Part shown: positions 50,101 through 62,100 of the stretch, one piece after another | Numbering within the stretch: position 1 is the first letter of the stretch | Layout of the letters: each line of letters starts with the position of its first letter | Origin: Ailurus styani | Taxonomy: Eukaryota; Chordata; Mammalia; Carnivora; Ailuridae | Assembly: GCA_002007465.1 (NCBI GenBank) | Contig: LNAC01000231.1 | Span: 2,020,843 to 2,084,842 of the forward strand | Reading direction: 5' to 3' | DNA length: 64,000 nucleotides | Notes under the pieces: generated by a model | What the model saw: only the letters and a program-made list of their open reading frames with translations | What the model was told of the DNA's origin: nothing | The model's database searches: none | Program-made: the position numbers and the translations under genes

Positions 50101-53100
50101 GGAAGCAGCTTGATTTTGAAAACTAAGTCATGATCTTATCAAAGAGAGCAACTGTCATCAAACCAATCAAATCTTGTGGATTTCAAATTAGTAAAATGCT
50201 TTTTGTAAAGCAACATATTTTTAAAGTCTTGGTTCTGTTAGATTTGGAGCAAAAGCACAGTGGCCCTTAGTATATAACTAACGTTTACATATGCAGATTA
50301 GCAGTATGAAACAAATGCACACATCTCAGGGGCCAGTGCTATGTGAATGATTAGTTTATATATAAAAATCTACTTGATGGAAAGATTTTTCTCAATCCTT
50401 CTAAGTTAATAGCAACTTATAAAGAACACATTTCCATGGAAACATTAAGAATGTGTGCATTTGCTTTAGTTTTGTCTTTATTAAGAATTTATAAATGCAG
50501 GTAAAGTTACTATAATATTGATGTGGAGTTCTGCATTCTCTATGCATCTTACGTGATGTGTTATCCTTCAAGAAATCTAGAATAAGCCAAGGTTTTACCA
50601 CTATACAACATCTAAGACAAATGGTATTGCTAGTGATGAATAAGGCCTTTTCAAATGTAAAATTAATGTTGAACTGTATATTTAAGTATGAAATGAGTTT
50701 CATTTTAAGTTATACTCTATTCCTTGACTAATTACACACTAATGATTCATGACCAGCTTGCTTATATGTTAGGAAGTTCTATATCAGTTTTACCCCCATG
50801 TTTCTAATATTTAAAATTTAACCACAGAAATATGGAAATTGCCTGATAAATATATCTTAAAAGTTCCCAATTCTATCATTAAATATAAAAATTTAGGGGC
50901 GCCTGGGTGGCTTAGTGGGGTAAAGCCTCTGCCTTCGGCTCAGGTCACGATCTCAGGGTCCAGGGATTGAGCCCCACATCGGGCTCTCTGCTTAGCAGAG
51001 AGCCTGCTTCCCCTTCTCCCTCTGCCTGCCTCTCTGCCTACTTGTGATCTCTCTCTGTCAAATAAATAAATAAAATCTTTTAAAAATTTTTCAAGTTTCT
51101 TGCGAGCATGAAACTTTATCTCACATTTTATGCATGTTTTTATTATCCATGTATTCAACATTTAAATACATTTTTAAAATATTTGGGGACAGTACAACTA
51201 ATTCAGTTAAGTGAAATGCACATCTTTTTTACTAAAATAATTATTAAACTTATAATTTTATAATATAAAGAATATATATTCTGAAAAAAATCTGGAAGTC
51301 AATATTCTCTTTCTCTGATTGTACTCTCCTTTTGATGTCTACACCAATAATGGCAGGGAAGTAAACAGGAATTCATCCCAACAGGTAGCCCAGTCATGTA
51401 AGGAGGAGCCAGGAATCATGATCATTGAGATGGCACCAAATGCCTCTGAAAATGTCATCTTCTGTTGAGCAGAATGCTGTCACCATCAAATTAATAAGTA
51501 AAATTCACTTAAAATATTAAAAACTCACTGAGGAAAGATTAGTTACCTAAATGTTAAAATTTCATTACAGTAATATTCTAAGAAAATGTTGAATTGGGTC
51601 CAAGTCTCAGTTCTCCTGGGAACTCACAGTATGAACCCATGAAAGTGCCTTATGTCTTTGCTTTCCCATCTGTAAACTTTTTCACAGTTTTGTAAAGAGA
51701 AAATGAAATAATATATATGAGTTTTACAAACTATTACATTTAAAAGATGATTATAAGAACTTGCCCTGCGAAAAGGGATATTTATGTTTAAGGAAGGCTA
51801 GAGTTAACCCAACAGTCATAAAATCTATCCATAGAATCAATTATTATGCATTTTATTGCATTTTGAAAGTCAAGCTGGTTGGTTTTTTTAAAAAAATATT
51901 CTCTAAAAGCTACATCTCATTAACCATATCAGATGTAGAAATTATTTGTTGCACTTTTTATCATTCTTAGAATCATAGTGTTTACAGTTTTTTTGCATCC
52001 ACTTTGACTTTGTATTTGTAAAGCAATTTTTGAGATCACTTCAAATATTGCTTGATATTAATACCTACATACTGATCTTAAAGGTGCTTTGAAACTTTTC
52101 ATATTGATTCGTATTTTTGTTTTTTTTGCGTTTTACTGCTTCATTGGGTTAAAGTCCCTATAACTGGTAAGTGCATTGCAAAGATTTCTAGAAAACCTTT
52201 CCATCAAAGAAATAGTCGAAGTTATTATTCTTAAATGTGTAATAAGGATAATGATTAGAACATGTACTCTCACTACCAGCGACGTTATTAGGTGGTGTAA
52301 TGAGGTGGAAATGTATTGAGATTAATAATTCATATGTGATTATTTTAATGAATACTGCTCTTTGTATTAATGTGTTAAAGCTTAATGCAAAACAAAAAAC
52401 GCTGTCTATTTCATATTGGACATACCGTGTAAGATTTGGAATATGGGTGAATTCTTTATTTCTCACTGAGCCTTTTATAATTGTAAATATTCTGCTGCTC
52501 CAGCAGGTTTGATATGAGCTCTGGGGCTGCTCCACAGAGCCTGGGCTACCCTATTCCAGATTGGGTGATTGCATTTTGCCTCTGCAACATTATCTGTCCT
52601 CTTGACTTCTCATCCTAAGCTGTATATTCTGTGACAGTGCCCAAATCAGTGGCTTCTCAGTTAAATTTTTATGTTAACCTTTGTGTCAATCTATCAATTG
52701 TAATATTGTAGCAAAGACAGATCAGTTGAGTGTAGTCTCATAGGAAGTAAAGGAAACTCATGAATCATGTTTACTAGCAAATGTTGGTGTGTAGAGGGGT
52801 GGGCAAAACCTGACTCAGGTGGTTAGGTCACAACAGAATCCACCAGGGGTTTTTTGGATTCAATGTGATATTTTAGAAATAAATGCCCCCCCTCAAAAAA
52901 AAGAAAAGAAAAAAACATTCAGCCTAATAAGGGAAAATAAAATAAATGCAATCAAACTAAATTATAGACGCACACAAATCTGATTGTGGGGTTCTTTTTT
53001 TTTTTTTTCCTCTTCTCCAGGAAGAAAAAATGTTTATCATGGGGACAACAATTCATTTTTTGCCATATCCTATTTGTAGAGTTGGTGATAGAACAGGCCA

Positions 53101-56100
53101 GTGTACCAGCACTTGAAATACGTTTAACTGTTAAATATCGTTCTCTACAGTATGCATTATCATTAAAAATAAAAGTTCCCCTAAGAGTGTACTTTCTCTT
53201 CTGTTAATGAATATGGCAGTATTATGCTTTCCAAAGTAACACCCCTTAAAACATGTTTCTTTTTTAAAGTGGTAAGTTTAAATGTGGTAAATATAAGCAT
53301 GCTTTTTCTCATTGTAATGATTAGTGCTGTGGTCATTAAAATAATATTTATTCTTCATAGGTATAATGTTCTTGTTCATTTCTTCCTTATGACATAAAGA
53401 GACTTAAAAATTTCATTTTCAGCTAATAACACAATGGGGATGGGGCCTACACTTAAATGTGGGTGGTGAGGGATTCAGTTTATTTTAATGAATTTATTCA
53501 CTGATATATTTATTGAGTGACTGCTTTGCACCAGTCACTAGGAACAAAAAGACAACTATGACTCTGTCTCTACACTTTAAACGTTCAGTTTAGTGAAAAG
53601 AAAGAGATCAGGAGACAAGTGACTAAAATATAGAGTAAGGGAGACAGAACGGGAGGCCATGGGAACATGGTGGAGGAGCCGTGTAGCTCAGCCCGAATGG
53701 GTCAGGGAAGAATTCCAGAGGAGCAACCTACGCATTTGGCCCCAGAGACATACCCTAGTGTCTTTCACACAGCGGCCACAAAAGTCAAAATATATTCACA
53801 ATAAAAACAACCACCATCATAATAACCCAAAAGGGTAGAGACTGAGTATAAGTGCACATGTAACCTGACAGGCGGACATAGTGGGGCCAGGGGATGATTC
53901 TGGAGAAGGCCCGTGATTCCCAGTCTGGTCCCATGCTCAGAAGCCCCAGGTGGCAGAGTAGGCCCACAAGCCCACAGAGAGCAGCCCTGTGGGGATGGGT
54001 TGCCTAGACAGGGTCTGTGAGCAAGGTTGGGATATGGTGGGGAAGGAGTTTGTTCCATTTAACCACCAATGAAAACACCTCTCCAAGTTGACAGCTTGAT
54101 CTTCTGGTCCTACTCTATGCTGCTGTGTCTGCAGATACAAGAATAAGGAAGAACGCGGCAGAATCTCCCACTTATACTTTCTAAAAGTGGATCAAAGGCC
54201 TACATCTGACAGCATCCGTTATCCCGCTGACATAAACATAATATACTCTGACTTCATACCTTGAGCTGATGTAAAAGGCTTTGTCTTTATAGGGAAGCCG
54301 CTCTAGATCTGTGCTAGATCTCTTTTTTCTTCCTCCTGTTATCAGAAAAATCTTAAGTTCTTACAATCTTCTTTGCATAGATATATATTAAACAAGATAA
54401 CTTTGTCTTTTTTTTAATCTTCTGGAACCTGAAAACCACCAGATGAGAACCACAGTGCCACAGCAGAGTCCAGTCGTCTTCTAGATGTGCCTCGCTACCT
54501 CTGTGAGGGGACAGAATCCCCTTACCAGACGGGACAGCTGCACCCAGCCATCAGGGTTGCTGACTTACTGCAGCACATTAATCTCATGAAGACATCAGAC
54601 AGCTATGGGTTCAAAGAGGAATATGAGGTGAAAGTTTCAATGCTATGTTAAATTTTATTTCTGATCGTAAGAGTGGAATTGAACGTGTTTTTTTCTTCCC
54701 TTTACAAACGTCACAAGAAGTGGAATCTACTCCGTAGAGACTCTAATCTTGGGCCTCTGAGAATATCCTCAAACGTGTCTGCGGGGAGAAGGGGTAGACA
54801 GAATGGAAAGAAAGGGCACTTTCTGGGTCAAAACTCACTTAAAGAATGCTTAAATGTTGGATTCCAGAATTTTACTGGGCTATTTAAAAACCCCTTTGTT
54901 AGACCTTGTATTCCTCCTCACACACACCCCCCGCCAGAAGGGCAATTAACAGGATCCTCTGAGTCCCATTGTATCATTGCAGATTTGACCATTTAAATGA
55001 CTGAAGCAGTAGGTACTTCTCTGCCTCTTTGCGTATGGGCCCTCTGCTGAGAAGTGGGGTCGATCTTTGTGTTCTAAATGTACTGCTTTCTTTGTGGCTT
55101 ATTGGTTGAAAGTGGCTGGGCAGAAAAACAGAGCACTGCAAATCTAGACAATTTTAAGAAGCCAAAAGAAGGATGTGGGAAGTTCTTCTTCCAACTTGAT
55201 TTCCCCTTCCTACTAAATCCAAAATACAAGTATAAGTCATATTGCCCAGGAAGTGGTTTAAACTGAACATCTCAATAAACATAACATAGCAAAAAGGACA
55301 AACTTCCTTTGCCACTCGGCACTTACCGAGAAGCATGAGCCTCGGGCATAGAAGGAAGTTCTTCCCCGCCATACTCATAACCACCGTGTACACACATTTA
55401 AAGTGAAAGAATCCAAGCAGTACTTGACTTTGAAAGACCATCTAAAACGCATTCAACTGCATGAAGAATCTTCTGAACTCTGTATTTTATTTAGATTCCT
55501 TGTATACCTGAGTTTGGGAGCAAATAAAATTAGCTGTGAATTTTGAAAGTTGGTTTTAGAGACACACCGGAAACACTGTACTGTGGCCACAAAATAGTGC
55601 AAGGAATTATAAGATTCTGCCAGAGCTGGGGTTTTTTGCTCATTTCGTGTGTATTCCTGTGTACCTCACTTCAAAAACCGTTGATTCTTTGAAGACCCCA
55701 TTTCCTGTGTTGAGTAAAGTTTAAGTGTTACTGCAAAAAAGAAATCTATACCCATATTTTAAATTGCTGCATATGGTAATTAAACCAATCAGCAAATTCA
55801 TCTGTTCCAAGATCCTTGGATATGGTGACTCTTTTTAATCTTCATATGGTCCCTTGTTGCAGAGACTCAGTCCTTTTCATGATCTTCAAAGAAACTGAAA
55901 TGGGATGTATTGCACACGATTTAATGAATAATTATGGGGGAAACAGGTTTTCTTTTTCCTGTTATAAATGCTAAGGGAAAAACATTTGAAAGATACTCAT
56001 TAAAAGTAGTTTTGACGTTTTGATGCTTTCTCTCCTTCCATCTCTCAGAGTTGTAGCAATCTTAAATTTGAAATCATTTCAAGTTCTTTTATTTCCCCTA

Positions 56101-59100
56101 ACGTTGTTTTTTGTCCTTATTTTGAACTCAGTCCAATCCAAAATGAACAAGTAGGAGTCCAACAAACAAGCTTTGAGATCTGAAAGAGAATTTATTTACT
56201 ACTCGAGGACTCCCTTCCTCCCTGAGAAGAGTGGCTTTTATTATTTTGGTCTTCAGAAAAGATAAACCTGATCCAAGAAAAAGAGTTAAATTCAGTCTTT
56301 TTCTTACTTTTTCTTTTTCCAGAGCTTCTTTGAAGGACAGTCCGCATCTTGGGATGTAGCTAAAAAAGATCAAAATAGAGCAAAAAATCGATATGGAAAC
56401 ATTATAGCGTGTAAGTTCTCATACAGTTCTTGGTGAATGTAAATATTGTGTGTAGAAGATAAATAGTGGCAAGTCCTCCTTACATGCTTTTAAAGTTTAA
56501 GAAAAATTCCAGAGGGTGGCACATCTGTTTGTAATCTATTTAATATTAACACAGCATTGGCTGTTGGCAGTGACTCTGAAGTTGTCGTCATCTTCATTAA
56601 TTAAATTGACTCAGAGTCTTCAGCCTGTGGAGGTAACGTGCTGTTTGATTTTATGTTTGCACGTAAACGCATGGGGGTGTTATTGACAGCTGAGAATATC
56701 AGAATAATGAAAAAGAAAGGTTTTTTCAGTGATAAATTGCTGTAACACTTCTACCAAACACATTCAAGGTGAGAGTGTTATTCTTTCCATATAACCTTTA
56801 TTTCTTCCTTGGAACCAATGGCTGAACCCTGCCGCTCCGTGTTACTTGTCATTAGGGACTTCATTAAGTCTTCAAGGTGTTTTCATGGGATAAATAAATT
56901 GGTTATCCTTGAAACCACAGGAGCGGCAAGGAAAGTAACATAGTTTAGTTTGTGACTAGCTAGTAATGTACTTGGCCCACTCAAATCTCAATTTAAATTA
57001 TTTTAAAATGTCTTCCGAATACATCAGCATTCAATCTTGACTCTCAAGAAATAAGCAGTCAAGAGCAGAGATTCAAAATTCACTCTCTAGTTCTGCAGCT
57101 CATTTGCTGTAAAGAGCAGCAGGAATGGATCCCACCCATTTGAAACCATGTCTAAGAAGCAGAATTAAAAGTTACAATGAGCTCGATCCTTTAGACAAAT
57201 CCAGTGATGATTCATGCGACATTCCCGTGTTCCCTAAAAACTTCCTAACTATGAAGATGCTAGTCATTGAAGCTTTATTGACAGACTATAAGTAAGTAAG
57301 TAAGGAGCTCATCAAAGTTCTTGTATTTCTTTAAGGAAATTTGAATAGCGCCCTGTTACGGAGAAGCTATCAGCAACCTCTCAATTATGTTAACTCTCTA
57401 CTGAGGTCTTTGTCTTAGAACAGAGGGGAAATTTAATAGCTTTATTTTATTGTTTAAAAACTGTAGATGACCACTCCAGAGTAATTCTGCAACCTGTCGA
57501 GGATGATCCTTCTTCAGATTACATTAATGCCAACTATATAGATGTAAGTATTTTTATAGTTCAGTGTGCCCAATTTGTTGGCTTATCCATGTGAATCTTT
57601 TTGCTTGTTATTGCCTATAAAGTGATTACTAGCTTTTTAAAATAAAGAACAAACTGTACACTTTTCCTTGTTCTACGTCCTAGTACTCACTGACGTTGTT
57701 GTGCTTTCTTTCACACCTGACTTTGGTTTGGGCTGTAGATTTGGCTGTACAGGGATGTAAGTACCACTATATGTAAATAACAGCACCCTATTATAAATAT
57801 TTAATATAACTACTCTTAATTACAGTTCTTACTAATGCTTAATACTAGTTACCTCTGCATGCTTCACCTAATTAGCCTCATATGGTATATCTATGTTCAT
57901 TTTTTCGTAACTCCTTTACATGTGTGAAGATCTATTTTACCTCCTTCCCTTTGCTATGTTTAGAAAAACAGGACCATTTTTAGCTTTTGACAAGTTATGA
58001 TGTACTCGAGTTTTATTTGTTGTTGATTTCTGTTTCTGGCTTTTATTCTTCCCTTTCCCTAAACATGTGAGAAGCTGGATAGTATGATGTGTATTAGTGT
58101 TTCTGAAATTTTACTCTTTACATTTGATTTCTGATGTTAAAAATGGGTAGGAAGACTATTTTGTGGTGTGTGGTATTGGCTTGTTAAAGTATTAAAATTA
58201 CTTAGGCAAAATCATTACAAAATTGCATTTGTAAAATACACATATCACACATATATATCGAATCATGCAAACCAAAAAGCTTGTTTTGGCACAGCTTTCC
58301 ACTGTTACATTTTGGTTACAAACAAATCTATGTGCAAATTGTTGATGTAATGGAAAGTAATTAGCAAATCAAAGATAAAATACTGTCAAGGAAGTAATAA
58401 TACTACATTACATGTAAGAAGGGCAGGCTCTTTATTCATATTTCCTGGTTCAGAAACATGCTGGGAATCATGGGACTGTTGCTTCCCTTCTCTATGCCTC
58501 AGTTTCCTTCTCTGTACAGTGGGGATAATAAGAGTGTGAACCTCATCGCTCTGTTATGAGAATTAAATAAAGTACTGGATGTTGAACATTCAACACAATA
58601 CCTAGCACATACAAAGCACTCATGAAACTTCAGCTATTTTTAAATAATTCAGTACTAGGTGTGCTGAGATAATCAGTTCAAGACATGCATTAATTATAAG
58701 GCAAAAGGTAGAAGTACCAAATATTGCAGCATATATGTTGTACACATTGATAGTTCTATAAAACATGTGAAAATTAGGCCCTGACTTTGTCTAATTTCCA
58801 TAAATAGGAAATGACCTCTGTCACATTTATTAAGTTCATGTTTTATAGTTATTTTATGAACTGTCATCATCGATATCTTTGAATTAATTAATTATATTAT
58901 ATACAGTCTCTGAGTACATTGGTAAAAATTCTGATCATCATTTGACTCTCATTCGATATTTTATCAGACATCTCCAAAGAGAAAACTAAGCTAATGGTCC
59001 ACTCTTTAGAATAAAAATTCAACAGTTTTGTGAAAAATTTGTACTTGTTCTTACCTATTCACTTGAACCTTGGTTTTCTGCCAAGACATGTACACTGGAG

Positions 59101-62100
59101 CCTTGTTATAATACTACTTTATGGTTCGTATGGTAAAACTGTGTCCTAAATGAGACTGTGTTGTTATCCAGTCATTCTGTTAAGACCCCAGTGTATTTTG
59201 GCTGATTACTACACAGTTCCATAATGTTCCCTTTCCCGTTAGTTTATTACACTTAAGACTTCTCTAATTGGTAAATTTTTCATGAAAAATGGGAGATGAA
59301 ATGCTTATAGGGCTTGGAAAAAATTTTTCCATGAAAAATTATACTATTTGGTGTAAGAAGAAACAGAAAACTTCCAAATTGGCATCAGTATGATGCTCAG
59401 CCTATTAAGTGTTAGATTGGAGATCTCAGTTTATGTGCATTTATATGCACATCGAGTTGCCCACACTAAATGTCGACAAGTTGTACCAGAGGCTTTTGCT
59501 AAAGTCCTTTGATAAATACAAAACAAACTTGAACCTTAACCCTGTTACACCGTTAACAGTTGTGCTACTCATGATGTACTGGAATTCAGATCAATTGAGA
59601 GCAACTAACAACTTATTTTTTATCAGGAATAATTTCTTTGTTGAAACAGTATTAAATATTTAACCATCTAAAGCTCTTGGCACACTAAAAAGAAAAAAGT
59701 GCTAAATTTTTTGTTCAGGATGAGATGCATTTTATTTAAAACTCTTCTTTCCCTATATATGTGTGTACCTGTAATTATGTGTGTGTCAACTAATACTATC
59801 AGCACACACAAAATAGTTTTGGCAGATTCCTGAACATATTATAGTACAGGAATATTCTTTAAAGTAGCTCAGCAGGACTTTGACTGAATGCACACATGCA
59901 TTGTCCAGCTCTAACATTGGAATGTTCTGTTATTTTTTTATGGTTCTAATATGTCGTTGTCCATTTGTAATGCGGTGTGTTGTACTTTTGGATGATAAAA
60001 TGAGAATTAATATTTTTGAACACGATTTGCCAGGAATGAATGACTAAAGATTAACATGAAGGCATAAACATTTTAGTAAAACCAAACAATATCTACGAGG
60101 TTATTCCCTAGCAATCAAAACTCAATTATGCAATACATATTCTAATCTGAGCCCTTAAAATATTTAATTTTTGTTTTATGTTTACCTTTCAGATAACCTA
60201 GGTTTGAGAAGTGAACTCTGAGTTCACTGCTCATTTCTGGACTTTTTACTATAACTTAATCTTAACAGGTGGTTGTCTTCATCTTTTTATGCCTTCATTC
60301 ATTTATTTCTGATACTGATGTAAAATGATAACCAATTTGTTCTCCTATTTTAGGGTTATCAGAGACCAAGCCACTACATTGCAACTCAAGGTAAAACATG
60401 GCCTTTCTAAATGTTCTAGAGCAACCAAACTTATTTATTCATCCATATGGTGTTGGTTTGGTCTTTGGTTTGGGGGTTGAAGTTTTTGGGGGTTTTTTTT
60501 TTTTTGCCATTTTATCTGACGTTAAAAAGATCAGATCATTTGAGTGAGACTGCTCTTTATTCATTTGTATAATACAAATTGTTTTATCTGTATAAAACAC
60601 ATATAAATTAAAGTTTGCTTTATTTTTTAATTAAAATAAAAGAGAAGCTGCTGATGGGTGGTCTGGATTATGGTATTCTGATGTCCCAGAGCTCACTAGC
60701 CAATAGCACTAGACACAGGAATTACTCATGATGAAAGCAAGAGAGGTCTCACCTTGTATAAGTTGTCCTTTTTTTTTTAGTAGTGAGGTCTGTGGTTCTG
60801 GAATAGAGTATTATCCAAGACTTATATTCTTATAATGACATGTTAGACTGTCTTCCAGCAAGCTTTTTACAAGTCAAGACTGAGACAAAATGAAGGGCTA
60901 AAGGGAACTCCATCAGGTTCATTCTGTGTAGAAAATAAGAAACAGGCAGAGGAGTCTTGTTACAGTGGCACTCCAGGGAGTGAGAGCCTCCGAAAACTCC
61001 TTTAGTTTTCTCTCCAGATTGACCACTGGCCGTCAGAAGAGGAACCTGCATATCTATTTATTTCTTAGAAGAGGGAGGTAGAGCCAAAGCTCTGTCTGCT
61101 GTTTTGGCAGAGATTGTTTTCTGAGTATTTTCACATATCTTTGGGTTAACTGAGTTGAATTGTAAGCCCTTTAAAGGCAAAATGAACAATCTTCTAGGTT
61201 GGTTTGTTTGTGGCACTGAGTGGAGTATAAGCTAGTAGACACTTTTGTAGTCTGGAGATGATAATCGAAGGTTGGGATGTGTGCTTACATGTATGGGTGT
61301 TTCTTCATTAACCCCTAAACATGCACTATTTTATAAATGATGTGGGTTTATTTCATTGGTAACATATGCTGCTTGGTTGATAGTGGAATAAGGCTTCCTA
61401 TTTTTAACATATATTTGAAGATACATCAAACTAACTTAGTGACAGGTATAAAAACCCTAGAATCTAGTGATATCTTCTTTTTCATGGGAAGAGTAGAAGG
61501 TAAATTGGAAAAAAAAAAGAGATTGTATATGCGTGTGTTTTTGCTATAGTGTGAAGTTAGATACAGACTGAATTTAAGTAATTTCAGTGATGTTTTGTGT
61601 TAGACCTTTAGTATTATTTTTTGGTTTATTTAGTTTACTGTGATTCCTACCTTATGCATACTTCTTACCACTTAATTCTTCTAACCACAATATTTCTCTG
61701 ATAACATAATATTCAAATTAATTTCTTCAAAGGCCCAGTTCATGAAACAGTATATGATTTCTGGAGAATGATCTGGCAAGAACAGTCTGCCTGCATTGTG
61801 ATGGTTACAAATTTAGTTGAGGTTGGCCGGGTAAGAAAAAAAAAGATTTTTTTTTCTTGTTCACAAAACATGAGTGTAAGTTGAGTAGCCAAACATAACA
61901 CACTTAAAATAATACTCATTATATTGTTTTAAATATTTGTAGGCATCGCATTTCAATCGAGTGCTCCTCAGTAGACCTTTGATGGCTGAGAAATTTCTTG
62001 ATTTCTTAATGAGTTATGAAAGAAACTGATTTTTTACTAGATTATAATCGCATCATCAGGCTCATATATTATAATGAGACTACACAAAGGTTTTCTATTT

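Larger units (their letters stand above)
50007..54442 (+). other. PTPRK: PTPRK intron (36-nt optional exon to D1 linker exon)
   Basis: The intron begins GTGAGG and ends AAAACCACCAG. It holds one SINE with target-site duplication at 50,896-51,080 and an ancient repeat relic at about 53,490-53,625. Nothing else is recognised. Confidence 0.8.

Noticed and set aside
53000..53080. Strong pyrimidine tract and CTTCTCCAG that looks like an acceptor
   Set aside because: The following sequence has no suitable GT donor at a frame-keeping distance and no resemblance to a PTPRK segment; treated as a decoy site.
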